Shown: positions 1 through 8,448 of the stretch, one piece after another
Layout of the letters: the number at the start of each line of letters is the position of its first letter
Position numbering within the stretch: position 1 is the first letter of the stretch
Origin: JBCAXA01 sp039183535
Lineage (GTDB): Bacteria; Pseudomonadota; Gammaproteobacteria; Steroidobacterales; Woeseiaceae
Assembly (NCBI GenBank): GCA_039183535.1
Contig: JBCDBO010000008.1
Span: forward strand, 17,219-81,218
Length of the DNA: 64,000 nucleotides
Direction: 5' to 3'
The notes under the pieces: generated by a model
What the model was told of the DNA's origin: nothing
The model's input: the letters and a program-made list of their open reading frames with translations, nothing else
The model's database searches: none
Translations under genes and position numbers: made by a program

Positions 1-246
1 CTGCAGGCGCTCGAGCGATTCGATCAAGCAACCGGTCTCGGTATCGTGTCACCGGCGCACCGGCACATAGCCGCGATTGCCGAACGAGTCGGCGTTGCCT
101 ATAAACCGAGTGGGGCTGGTGGGGGTGATGTCGGTGTCGCGCTTGCCGCCGACGCGGCGCACGTGAACGCGCTCGACGCCGCCCTCGTGTCCGCCGGGTT
201 AGCGAAGTCGGCACCGATTCAACCGTGTGCACCGAGGGCCAGCTGA
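1..246 (+). CDS. mvaK2: Phosphomevalonate kinase, C-terminal fragment (GHMP family)
   Basis: The reading frame is open from the first base of the window and ends in TGA at 244-246, so only about 81 C-terminal residues are present. They contain the glycine-rich YKPSGAGGGDVGVA segment, the third conserved GHMP-kinase motif in the form typical of phosphomevalonate kinases (ATP-dependent phosphorylation of mevalonate 5-phosphate to the diphosphate). The internal GTG at 46 is not the start, because family-like sequence continues upstream of it. The next gene starts 3 bp downstream, so this is very probably one mevalonate operon whose earlier genes lie left of the window. A mevalonate diphosphate decarboxylase would be expected there but is not visible. 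The assignment rests on one motif plus context. Confidence 0.8.
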   Translation: MQALERFDQATGLGIVSPAHRHIAAIAERVGVAYKPSGAGGGDVGVALAADAAHVNALDAALVSAGLAKSAPIQPCAPRAS

Positions 247-249
247 GTC

Positions 250-2481
250 ATGCCACGATCCATTGATGCAAGCGCGCTGAGCGGTTTTTACCGGCTCCGC
301 CCGGCTGAGCGAATCGAGCGCCTCATCCATTCAGGCGTACTCGCCAGCGACGAGGCGGCGACACTGGCGAGCAGCGGCTACGTGCTGGCTCGGGCGGCGG
401 CCGATCGAATGATCGAAAATGTTATTGGCGTGTTCGGTTTGCCGCTGGGCTTGGTCACCGGCGTCGTTGTCGATGGCCGCGATTACATCGTGCCGTTTGT
501 CGTCGAAGAGCCATCGATTGTCGCAGCGGCCTCGTCGGCCGCGAAGCTCGCCGCTCGCCACGGCGGCTTCAAAACGAAAGCCGAACGCGCGCTGGCGATT
601 GGGCAAATCGAACTGCGCGGCGTTACCGATAGCGAGCGCGCCCGACAACGTCTCAGCGACCACGACGAAGAACTTCGCGCGGCAGTCGACGCTGTCCACC
701 CGAATATGGTCAAACGTGGCGGCGGTGTTCGCCGCATCGATGTGCGCTCGACCCCCGACTCCGATCGCCTGGTCGTCCATATCGTTGTCGATACCTGCGA
801 TGCGATGGGGGCAAATCTCATCAACAGTCAGTGCGAGGCGATCTCTGCACGACTGGCCGAGCTTGCCGAGGCACGTGCCGGCTTACGGATCTTGTCCAAC
901 TACTGCGACGAGGCGCGCGTCACAGCGATCATGCAAATACCCGCCGCAGCACTCGCGACGCGCCAGCACACTGGCGAGGCCGTTCGCGATGCGATTGTTG
1001 CCGCTAATCGATTCGCTGTCACTGATGTGTATCGAGCCGTTACGCACAACAAAGGGGTCATGAACGGCATCGATCCCATCGCACTGGCGACCGGTAACGA
1101 CTGGCGTGCTATCGAGGCAGCTGCGCATGCCTATGCCGCACGAGACGGTAAGTACCGAGCACTGACCGACTGGCATGTCGCGGCCAATGGCGATCTTGAG
1201 GGCCGACTGACCTTACCGATGAAGGTCGGGACGGTCGGCGGTACCTTAGCGGCCAACCCCGGTGCCCGCTTTGGACTGCACTTGGCCGGCGTAGAATCGG
1301 CTGGCGAACTGGCCCGGCTCATGGTTGCCGTCGGGCTCGGGCAAAACTTTTCGGCGCTCCGTGCGCTGGCGACCGATGGCATCCAACGCGGCCACATGCG
1401 CTTACACGCGCGCAGCGTTGTGGCCTCGATCGGTGTACCGGCTGAGCAGGCCGATGCGGTGACGACTGCGCTCGTCGCGAGCGGTGAGATAAAAGCCTGG
1501 AAAGCGCGCGAGCTACACCGCGTGCTGCAAGCCGAAGCGAGCGCCAATGGCCACGGAGCGGCAGCGGCTGGGAAGATCATCCTCGCGGGCGAGCACGCCG
1601 TCGTGCATGGTTACCGCGCGATTGCCGTACCGATCCCTGAGGCACTGCGGGTCCGTGTCGAGCCAGCGGATGAGGTGTCGATTCACATTCCGGCTTGGCA
1701 AGTGCGGCGCACCTTGAGCGCCGATCAGCAAGGGCTCGACGCCGTTGTTATGACGCTGTTGCAGCGGCTCGGCCTCGGTGACGCTCGGTGCGCGATTCAC
1801 GTCGACGCGCATTACCCACCGGGCATTGGTCTTGGCGGCTCCGCATCGTTGGCCGTTGGCGTGATACGCGCACTCGATGCGCATTACGGTCTCAATCTCG
1901 ACGCCGCGACGATTAACGAACATGCATTCGCTGCCGAGACATTGGCGCATGGCCGAGCGTCCGGTATCGACAACACGTTGGCAGTCTACGCCAGACCGCT
2001 GGTCTACCAACGCGGCAGCGATACACAGCCAACTATCGATTGGCTGTCGGTCGGTGGCGAGCTCGAACTGTTGGTAGCCGTGGCGAGCACCGTACAACCG
2101 ACGCGGCGCATGGTCGAGCAAGTGGCGGCACTTAAGGATGCAATGCCGGCGCGGGTAAGTGCCATCATGGCCGAGATCGATGCACTCACCGGCGCGGTCG
2201 CCGTTGCGCTCGCCGCCGGTCAATTCGAGCGGCTCGGGCGCTTGTTAAATCTTAATCAGGGTTTGTTGAACTCGTTGGGCGTCTCGACTGCCGAACTCGA
2301 GTCGTTGTGCCAAATCGCGCGCGACTGCGGTGCTTATGGTGCCAAATTAACCGGTGGCGGTGGTGGCGGCGCCATTATCGCGGTCTGCGACCCGGAGACG
2401 CTGCCCGCCGTGCGACGACAGTTTGAACAACGTAGTATTCAGTGTTTCGCAGTACGTGTGCACAAGGCTGCATCGGCATGA
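250..2481 (+). CDS. mvaA-mvaK1: Fused class II HMG-CoA reductase / mevalonate kinase (743 aa)
   Basis: One uninterrupted frame encodes two consecutive enzymes of the mevalonate pathway. Residues 1 to about 430 are a class II (bacterial) 3-hydroxy-3-methylglutaryl-CoA reductase: ENVIG at 56-60, the EEPS glutamate region at 86-89, DAMGAN at 184-189, the catalytic lysine in NKGVMNG (K268), GND with D284, and the catalytic histidine in GHMRLHAR (H386). Residues from about 440 to 743 are a GHMP mevalonate kinase: GKIILAGEHAVVHG at 441-454, the ATP-binding PPGIGLGGSASLAVG at 523-537, the likely catalytic Asp in SGIDN (D574), and KLTGGGGGG at 699-707. The linker is short (about 430-440, Ala/Gly rich), so this looks like a true fusion. 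It would turn HMG-CoA into mevalonate and then mevalonate 5-phosphate on one chain. It sits 3 bp after the phosphomevalonate kinase gene and overlaps idi by 4 bp. Confidence 0.93.
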   Translation: MPRSIDASALSGFYRLRPAERIERLIHSGVLASDEAATLASSGYVLARAAADRMIENVIGVFGLPLGLVTGVVVDGRDYIVPFVVEEPSIVAAASSAAKLAARHGGFKTKAERALAIGQIELRGVTDSERARQRLSDHDEELRAAVDAVHPNMVKRGGGVRRIDVRSTPDSDRLVVHIVVDTCDAMGANLINSQCEAISARLAELAEARAGLRILSNYCDEARVTAIMQIPAAALATRQHTGEAVRDAIVAANRFAVTDVYRAVTHNKGVMNGIDPIALATGNDWRAIEAAAHAYAARDGKYRALTDWHVAANGDLEGRLTLPMKVGTVGGTLAANPGARFGLHLAGVESAGELARLMVAVGLGQNFSALRALATDGIQRGHMRLHARSVVASIGVPAEQADAVTTALVASGEIKAWKARELHRVLQAEASANGHGAAAAGKIILAGEHAVVHGYRAIAVPIPEALRVRVEPADEVSIHIPAWQVRRTLSADQQGLDAVVMTLLQRLGLGDARCAIHVDAHYPPGIGLGGSASLAVGVIRALDAHYGLNLDAATINEHAFAAETLAHGRASGIDNTLAVYARPLVYQRGSDTQPTIDWLSVGGELELLVAVASTVQPTRRMVEQVAALKDAMPARVSAIMAEIDALTGAVAVALAAGQFERLGRLLNLNQGLLNSLGVSTAELESLCQIARDCGAYGAKLTGGGGGGAIIAVCDPETLPAVRRQFEQRSIQCFAVRVHKAASA

Positions 2482-3059
2482 GTTCAACCACGCCATTGGC
2501 GCCGACGGTTTCATTCGATTCGGAAGAACTGATTCTCGTCGATACCGATGACAATCCAACCGGACACCTGCGCAAAGACCGTTGCCACGACGGCGAGGGT
2601 ATCCTGCATCGAGCGTTTTCCGTGTTCCTGTTTAACGCTGCCGGCGACGTGCTGCTGCAGCAACGAGCGCCGGGCAAACGCTTGTGGCCTGGCTATTGGT
2701 CGAACAGTTGCTGTTCACACCCGCGCGCCGGTGAGACGATGGACGAGGCCGTTCCGCGCCGCCTGCAACAAGAGCTTGGCCTCAGTGCTGAGTTGGCGTT
2801 TGTTTACAAATTCCAGTACCAAGCACGTTTCGACGCGACGGGCTCAGAGCACGAATTGTGTTGGGTCTACGTCGGTCGCTGCGACGAGGCGCCGCAACCG
2901 AATGACAACGAAATCGCAGCGTTTCGTTACATCAGCCCCGCGGCGCTCGATGCCGAGTTAGACGCACCCGATAATGGCTTTACGCCATGGTGCCAGCTGG
3001 AATGGAAGGCGCTTCGTGGCCCTTACGCGGACGCTTTGAGCCGACTGACGTTGCCGTAG
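2478..3059 (+). CDS. idi: Isopentenyl-diphosphate delta-isomerase, type I (Nudix fold)
   Basis: A protein of about 193 aa that interconverts isopentenyl and dimethylallyl diphosphate. Type I features are visible: LHRAFSVFLFN, the active-site cysteine in the SNSCCSHP segment, the Nudix-like stretch running GETMDEAVPRRLQQELG, and the late glutamate region in HELCWVYVG. The frame is open to 2442, but ATG 2478 is chosen because it overlaps the TGA of the fusion gene in an ATGA arrangement (translational coupling) and the upstream codons lie inside that gene. The 3' end overlaps the convergent mvaS by 37 bp (3023-3059). The position in the mevalonate operon fits, since that pathway makes only IPP. 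Confidence 0.93.
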   Translation: MSSTTPLAPTVSFDSEELILVDTDDNPTGHLRKDRCHDGEGILHRAFSVFLFNAAGDVLLQQRAPGKRLWPGYWSNSCCSHPRAGETMDEAVPRRLQQELGLSAELAFVYKFQYQARFDATGSEHELCWVYVGRCDEAPQPNDNEIAAFRYISPAALDAELDAPDNGFTPWCQLEWKALRGPYADALSRLTLP

Positions 3060-4519
3060 CGGTAGTACTCGATACCGATATCTTGGAAACGCGCATCGGT
3101 CGCCTGACCGACATGGTCGATCACGAACTCTTCGCGCCCGTCAGCGTCTGTCTCCGGCACGCGCTTGCCGTCGTGCAAGCGTTCGTATTGCGCCTGGGTC
3201 AGATCGCGTGCATCGGCTAACGCATCGCTAAAACCGATTTTGGCGCTGTCGCGCTCCCAGCCAGGGACGACTCGAAACGGAATGACTTCGGCCGCATCGC
3301 CGCTGCCGTAGCCGAACGTCAGTAGTTCGCGCCCAGCAAGATCACGGCCTTCATTGACCGCCTCCTCAAGACCGGCGCAAATCCATGCCGGCAAGGCCGC
3401 CGTGTAGAGATTGCCAAGATCGAGCATCGGATCAGAACCGAGCGCCAGTTTGTCGAGAACCCGTGTGCGATAGGCATGCGAGGTCCGAAACGCGCGTAGC
3501 AAGGCCATCGTTAGCGGATACGCTTCTTTGCCCGAGTCTTCGGCCGTTGCTAAAGCCGCGACCGCCGGTTCGGCGTGCAGCTCGCGAATCAGCTCGTCGG
3601 GTGCAACGCCGGCTTGATGGCAAAGGGCTGCCAGCTGCGCGCGGTCTTCGCCGGAGCCGTCACACATCGCGTACAACCAGGCGACGGCGAGGCCGGTTTC
3701 TGGCATCCGCCGGTACGGCCGATGCATAAATACCATGCCGGTCTCAGCCAAATGCTCAGCAGCGTTAATACCGCGCTTAGTGCACATGTCACGCAGTGCA
3801 TGCAGGGTCTCATCGATGTAGCACGTCGTTGAGTACTTGCCGTTAAACACCGGGAAGTCTTGCACCTGATGCGTTTCGGAACGGTCTTGTCCGCAGAAGC
3901 GCAGCATCGGTTTGCGAAAATCGATAGAGCGATAGTCCGACGCCGAGCCTGAGGCGGTCAGGTCGATTTCGAAAATCGTGGGATCTTCCTCAAGCAGCAT
4001 TGCGACGGCACCCGCACCCTGCGTGGGTTCGCCGCTGGAGCCACGGGCATACTCGGCGATATCGGCGCAGACGACAATCGCCTGGCTGCCGGCGCCGTCG
4101 AGGGCAAGATAGCGAAGCGCGCCTTTCATGCTGTAGACGCCGCCGAGGCACGCGTGCTTGTATTCGGGCACCTCGCAGCTACGCGAGAGCGGCGCTTTGC
4201 CTTCGCTAATCAGCACGTCGTCGATCATGCCTTTGATAATGATTGCGCCGGCCGAGTTATCGGTGCTCGATTCGGTACCGAATCCTAAGTAGCGGACGTT
4301 GCTTGGGTCGATATCGTATTGGCGTATGAGCCGCAAAACGGCGGAGGCGGCCATCGTGTAAACGCTGTGGTTCTGACTTCGCATACGGAAGCTGCGGCCA
4401 ACGACATCGCGTATTTTGGGCCAGTGCGAATCGGTCCATTCGCACCAATCTTCCAGCCAAACTCGGTTTTGTGGGACGTAGGCGGCAAGCCCGCTAATGC
4501 CTATTTTTTTTACTTCCAT
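3023..4519 (-). CDS. mvaS: Hydroxymethylglutaryl-CoA synthase
   Basis: Condenses acetyl-CoA with acetoacetyl-CoA to HMG-CoA, supplying the reductase half of the convergent fusion gene. The thiolase-like fold is indicated by the catalytic triad regions: GTESS (E83), the nucleophilic cysteine in KHACLGG (C124) and the histidine in MHRPYRR (H266). At 498 aa it is clearly longer than the roughly 390-aa MvaS of Gram-positive bacteria; the extra length appears spread through the second half. The gene faces the rest of the cluster and overlaps idi tail to tail by 37 bp, so it has its own promoter, probably in the 200-bp gap on its 5' side where a palindrome is found (4554-4573). Confidence 0.9.
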   Translation of the reverse strand: MEVKKIGISGLAAYVPQNRVWLEDWCEWTDSHWPKIRDVVGRSFRMRSQNHSVYTMAASAVLRLIRQYDIDPSNVRYLGFGTESSTDNSAGAIIIKGMIDDVLISEGKAPLSRSCEVPEYKHACLGGVYSMKGALRYLALDGAGSQAIVVCADIAEYARGSSGEPTQGAGAVAMLLEEDPTIFEIDLTASGSASDYRSIDFRKPMLRFCGQDRSETHQVQDFPVFNGKYSTTCYIDETLHALRDMCTKRGINAAEHLAETGMVFMHRPYRRMPETGLAVAWLYAMCDGSGEDRAQLAALCHQAGVAPDELIRELHAEPAVAALATAEDSGKEAYPLTMALLRAFRTSHAYRTRVLDKLALGSDPMLDLGNLYTAALPAWICAGLEEAVNEGRDLAGRELLTFGYGSGDAAEVIPFRVVPGWERDSAKIGFSDALADARDLTQAQYERLHDGKRVPETDADGREEFVIDHVGQATDARFQDIGIEYYRYGNVSRLKASA

Positions 4520-4553
4520 CGTCCGTCGCTCTAATCGGCAGTAGACTGAATCA

Positions 4554-4573
4554 GTGTCATTTTAAATTGACAC
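4554..4573. promoter_or_regulatory. Palindromic operator candidate upstream of mvaS
   Basis: A 20-bp inverted repeat with perfect 6-bp arms, GTGTCA-N8-TGACAC, and a TTTAAA core; only one inner base pair fails to match. It lies 35 bp upstream of the mvaS start, in the position of a promoter-proximal operator. The size and symmetry suit a dimeric TetR- or GntR-like repressor. No regulator gene of an obvious matching type is adjacent, so the factor is unknown. Confidence 0.45.
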
Positions 4574-4633
4574 AGAATTATTCTACGCCGGTTTACACTT
4601 TTTTGCTCGAAATTTTCGATCCACTACAGGAAA

Positions 4634-4663
4634 CCGGCATGCTGCAGGTGCACAACATGCCGG
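4634..4663. repeat. Inverted repeat in the fadE-mvaS gap
   Basis: CCGGCATG and CATGCCGG are separated by 14 bp, giving a perfect 8-bp stem downstream of the fadE stop (fadE reads leftward). No T-run follows on the minus strand, so it is not a standard intrinsic terminator. It may be an RNA hairpin at the end of the fadE transcript or a second protein-binding site upstream of mvaS. The remainder of the 200-bp gap (4520-4719) shows no gene. Confidence 0.35.
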
Positions 4664-4719
4664 CTAGTCGTAAGGATAAATGACCTCGCCGAGAGACGGA
4701 ATGCGCAGCGCGCGATTGT

Positions 4720-7284
4720 TTACCCTTCCGCGGCCGTCTCCTGGCGCTTCCGAGCGGCTTGCGACGTTTTTCGACGCGCGGCCCGCTTTTTCTTCGGCTT
4801 CGGTCCGCGTCCGGTCAACGTGATCGCCGGTGACACGGCTTGTCCGGCACGCCCGAGTTCTGCTGGGTCGAAGTCGTCGACGTTGATCAGCGCCAGTACT
4901 TTCTCGTGGTAGGCGAGCAGGCGATCGGCGTCAGCGCTGGTGATATGGCTACCTGCCAAGGCGGCCTCGACTTGGTGCGGTAGGTATTCGGCGTCGATGT
5001 CGCCATTTTTGCGAAGCTCGCGTAACTGTCGCTGCAGCGGTGCCAACTCGTTCGACAGCTGCAATGCTTCTTGCAACAAGCCCAACGGGTTGCCCGGCTC
5101 GACGGCGGTGTAGGCGAAGTTGGCGAGGCGGTCCCGCGCTTCGGTCGGTCGTGAGACGAGTTCGACCAATTGTTGGCCGATATCGTCGGACGGTGCCGAG
5201 TACGTACGACCGCGCGGGAAAATCAAAAACCGCAACACGGTCGCCACTGGACGATTTGGCAGATTGCGTAAAAACCCGTGCAGTTGTTCTTGCGCTTGGT
5301 ACATCAGCGTTCGTACTGACCACTCAACCAACGCTAGATCCGACGTCTTACGGCCTTGGTTCTCGAAGTGCTTCAGTACGCAAGAGGCCAGATACATCGC
5401 ACTGAACACGTCGCCAAGGCGCGCTGACAACAGTTCGCGTTGCTTTAAGCTGCCGCCAAGCGTCAGCATCGCGAAATCCGATGCCAATGCAAATGCCGAG
5501 CTGTAGCGATTGATGTTTTGGTAGAAGCGTCGCGTTGGTGTGTCGAGCGGCACTTCAGAGAAGCGCGCATGGGTTAGCGCCAACCAAAACGACCTCGCGG
5601 CGTTACTGATCGCGTAGCCGATATGCCCGAACAACGCCCGGTCGAACTCGATCAGTCCGGCTTCAGCATCCTCGGAGCGCGCCGCTTCGAGTTCACGCAG
5701 TACAAACGGATGGCATCGAATCGCGCCTTGGCCAAAGATGATCAAGCTGCGCGTTAGGATATTGGCTCCTTCGACGGTGATGGCGATCGGCGTTGCCTGG
5801 TAACCCCGGCCCAAATAGTTTGATGGACCGAGCATGACACCCTTGCCGCCATGTATGTCCATCGCGTCGTTAGCGACTTTGCGGCCGAGTTCCGTGCAGT
5901 GATACTTCAGCACCGCCGATGGCACTGCGGGCTTTTCACCTTCGGTGATCGCGCCGGAGGTCACACTAACGGCGGCGTCCATGATGTACGTGTTGCCGGC
6001 AATGCGTGCCAGCGCCTCGCCGACACCTTCAAAGCGAGCGATCGGAATATTGAACTGACGTCGTAATCGGGCGTAGGCGCCGGTGGCGTATGCCGCCGCC
6101 TTGCCGCCGCCCAAGGCGCTTGATGGCAACGTGATCGCGCGGCCGACCGACAGCAGTTCGACGAGCATCTTCCAACCTTTGCCGGCCATGTCGCGCCCGC
6201 CGATGATGTAGTCAAGCGGCACGAAGACGTCCTTACCTTGGGTCGGTCCATTCTGGAAGGCAATGTTCAGTGGGTAGTGGCGTCGGCCGATCGTCACGCC
6301 TTTGGTGTCAGTCGGGATCAGCGCAGCGGTGATACCGTAGTCCTCGACATCGCCAATCAATTTATCGGGGTCGTACAGTTTGAAGGCGAGGCCGAGAACC
6401 GTCGCGACCGGCGCTAGCGTGATGTAGCGCTTGTCCCAGTTCAGGCGGATACCGATGATCTCTTCGCCTTCCCATTCGCCTTTGCAAACGACACCCGAGT
6501 CGATAATGGCGGCCGCATCGGAGCCGGCTTGCGGCGACGTTAACGCGAAACATGGGATTTCGGACATGTCGGCGAGGCCCGGCAGATAGCGCTGCTTTTG
6601 CTCGTCAGTGCCATAGTGGACCAGCAATTCGCCAGGGCCCAAGCTGTTCGGTACGCCCACGGTCGATGCGGCACTGGCATTGCGGGTCGATAACTTAGTA
6701 ATGACCATCGCATTGGCATAGGCCGAAAATCCAAGGCCGCCATACTCTTTCGGGATGATCATTGCGAAGAAACGATGTTCTTTAATGAATGCCCAAACGC
6801 GTTCCGGCAAGTCCGCGAGTTCATGCGTGACTTCCCAGTCGTCGAGCATCTCGCAGAGCTCCTCGCAGGGGCCGTCGATGAACGCCTGTTCTTCGGCGCT
6901 TAACGTTGGTGCCGGCATGGCTGTCAGGCGCTGCCAGTCCGGAAGACCGGTAAAGAGCTCGCCGTCCCACCAAACGCTGCCAGCTTCGAGCGCTTCGCGC
7001 TCCGTGTCCGACATGCTCGGTAGCATCGTCCGGTACATGGCGAGCAATGGCCGAGTTACCCGCTCGCGGCGAAATTCGGGCAAATTCAACAAGCCGAGTC
7101 CGACCGCCGCGCCAATCAGCAGCAGGTTCCACAACCAATGGCCGCTACCGAACAGAACGTAGGCCGCGACACCGCCTGCTAACGCAATTGTGAACGCGTT
7201 TAAGCTGGCTCGCTTGTAGGCTAAGTACAAAAAGCCGCCAGCGAATAGCAGCACCCAACTCAGTCCAACCAAAAATCCCGTCAC
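4720..7284 (-). CDS. fadE: Acyl-CoA dehydrogenase, FadE type (membrane-anchored)
   Basis: First step of fatty-acid beta-oxidation, acyl-CoA to 2-enoyl-CoA with FAD. The 854-aa length and architecture match E. coli FadE (about 814 aa) rather than short soluble acyl-CoA dehydrogenases. Hydrophobic segments at about 1-20 and 31-66 should anchor it to the inner membrane. The dehydrogenase core follows, with IIPKEYGGLGFSAYA (177-191), the FAD/substrate-loop ALTSPQAGSDA (247-257) and TVEGANIL around E505, the position of the catalytic base in related proteins. A helical C-terminal domain ends in a Lys/Arg-rich tail (KPKKKRAARRK) that looks specific to this protein. It stands alone, between mdh upstream and mvaS downstream. 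Acetyl-CoA from beta-oxidation could feed the mevalonate genes, but that link is inference. Confidence 0.92.
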   Translation of the reverse strand: MTGFLVGLSWVLLFAGGFLYLAYKRASLNAFTIALAGGVAAYVLFGSGHWLWNLLLIGAAVGLGLLNLPEFRRERVTRPLLAMYRTMLPSMSDTEREALEAGSVWWDGELFTGLPDWQRLTAMPAPTLSAEEQAFIDGPCEELCEMLDDWEVTHELADLPERVWAFIKEHRFFAMIIPKEYGGLGFSAYANAMVITKLSTRNASAASTVGVPNSLGPGELLVHYGTDEQKQRYLPGLADMSEIPCFALTSPQAGSDAAAIIDSGVVCKGEWEGEEIIGIRLNWDKRYITLAPVATVLGLAFKLYDPDKLIGDVEDYGITAALIPTDTKGVTIGRRHYPLNIAFQNGPTQGKDVFVPLDYIIGGRDMAGKGWKMLVELLSVGRAITLPSSALGGGKAAAYATGAYARLRRQFNIPIARFEGVGEALARIAGNTYIMDAAVSVTSGAITEGEKPAVPSAVLKYHCTELGRKVANDAMDIHGGKGVMLGPSNYLGRGYQATPIAITVEGANILTRSLIIFGQGAIRCHPFVLRELEAARSEDAEAGLIEFDRALFGHIGYAISNAARSFWLALTHARFSEVPLDTPTRRFYQNINRYSSAFALASDFAMLTLGGSLKQRELLSARLGDVFSAMYLASCVLKHFENQGRKTSDLALVEWSVRTLMYQAQEQLHGFLRNLPNRPVATVLRFLIFPRGRTYSAPSDDIGQQLVELVSRPTEARDRLANFAYTAVEPGNPLGLLQEALQLSNELAPLQRQLRELRKNGDIDAEYLPHQVEAALAGSHITSADADRLLAYHEKVLALINVDDFDPAELGRAGQAVSPAITLTGRGPKPKKKRAARRKTSQAARKRQETAAEG

Positions 7285-7351
7285 GTTGCACCTTTCTCGT
7301 ATTGATCTATGCGCGCTGCCACCGACAGCCTACGCGGAAAACCGCTCGTTA

Positions 7352-8329
7352 CTAATCGAACAAATGCTCGACCGCGGCTCGCTCTTCACGTAATTCTTGT
7401 TCGGTCGCGGCCATGCGCTCGCGACTAAAATCACTGATCTCTAATCCGTCAACAATCGTGTAGTCGCCGTCGGCGCAGCGCACCGGGAACGAGTACACAA
7501 CGCCTGGCTCGATGCCGTAGCTGCCGTCGGCTGGCACCGCCATGCTGACAAAGCGGTCACCGGTTCCCAGCGCCCAGTCGTGGACGTGATCGATGGCCGC
7601 GGACGCCGCCGATGCCGCTGAGCTCGCGCCGCGCGCTTTGATAATGGCAGCGCCACGTTGTTGCACGGTCGGGATAAATTCGCCGACCAGCCAGCCTGTA
7701 TCGACCTGCCCGGAGGCCGCGTTGCCACCGATGCTCGTGTGGCTAACATCCGGGTACTGCGTCGACGAGTGGTTACCCCAAATGATGAGGCCATCGATGT
7801 CGCCGACGTGCGTGCCGGTTTTGGCGGCGAGTTGGGCCAAGGCGCGGTTGTGGTCGAGGCGCGTCATCGCCGTGAAATTACGGGGGTCTAAATCGGGGGC
7901 ATTTTGTTGAGCGATCAGCGCGTTGGTATTGGCTGGGTTACCGACGACCAGCACTTTTAGATCGTGGTTCGCGTGTGCATTCATCGCTTTGCCTTGCGCG
8001 GAGAAAATCGCTGCGTTCGCTTCCAGCAAATCGTTGCGCTCCATGCCGGGGCCACGCGGTCGCGCGCCGACCAACAAGGCGTAGTTCGCGTCGCGGAAGG
8101 CGACATTCGCGTCGTCGGTCGCGACCAGGCCCATTAGCGTCGGAAACGCGCAATCGTCGAGCTCCATGCAAACGCCGTGCAGCGCCGGCAGCGCGGGCGG
8201 AATCTCCAACAACTGCAAGATGACCGGCTGGTCCGGTCCCAGCAATTGGCCAGAGGCAATACGGAAAGCGAGCTGGTAGCCGATCTGGCCGGCAGCACCG
8301 GTAATGACAACGCGAACGGGGGCTTTCAT
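7352..8329 (-). CDS. mdh: Malate dehydrogenase (NAD-dependent)
   Basis: TCA-cycle oxidation of malate to oxaloacetate. At 325 aa it has the N-terminal Rossmann motif GAAGQIGYQL (11-20), the substrate-binding arginine loop GARPRGPGMERND, the VVGNPANTNA segment, the LDHNRA region and the catalytic histidine in IIWGNHSSTQYPD. This is the cytosolic-type MDH subfamily found in many proteobacteria, not the shorter E. coli Mdh subfamily. It is a single gene; the gap to fadE (7285-7351) shows no clear terminator, and the gap to the upstream minus-strand gene (8330-8448) contains no open frame I would call. Confidence 0.95.
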   Translation of the reverse strand: MKAPVRVVITGAAGQIGYQLAFRIASGQLLGPDQPVILQLLEIPPALPALHGVCMELDDCAFPTLMGLVATDDANVAFRDANYALLVGARPRGPGMERNDLLEANAAIFSAQGKAMNAHANHDLKVLVVGNPANTNALIAQQNAPDLDPRNFTAMTRLDHNRALAQLAAKTGTHVGDIDGLIIWGNHSSTQYPDVSHTSIGGNAASGQVDTGWLVGEFIPTVQQRGAAIIKARGASSAASAASAAIDHVHDWALGTGDRFVSMAVPADGSYGIEPGVVYSFPVRCADGDYTIVDGLEISDFSRERMAATEQELREERAAVEHLFD

Positions 8330-8448
8330 GAGTGTCGATAGTCCTAACTGACAAAGGCATCGCCGAGAGTTACGGGCGCCGTGACGCCTCTCTCAGGCGG
8401 CCGCCAGTTTAGCATGCGCCACCCAAAAATGCTGCACTGCAGCGAAGG

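Noticed and set aside
331..780. Minus-strand open frames inside the mevalonate fusion gene and many similar antisense frames elsewhere
   Set aside because: They are shadows produced by the GC-rich codon bias of well-supported genes on the other strand and show no family motifs.
4567..4595. TTGACA at 4567-4572 as the -35 box of a rightward promoter
   Set aside because: No matching -10 at the proper spacing and no rightward gene follows; the hexamer is part of the mvaS palindrome.
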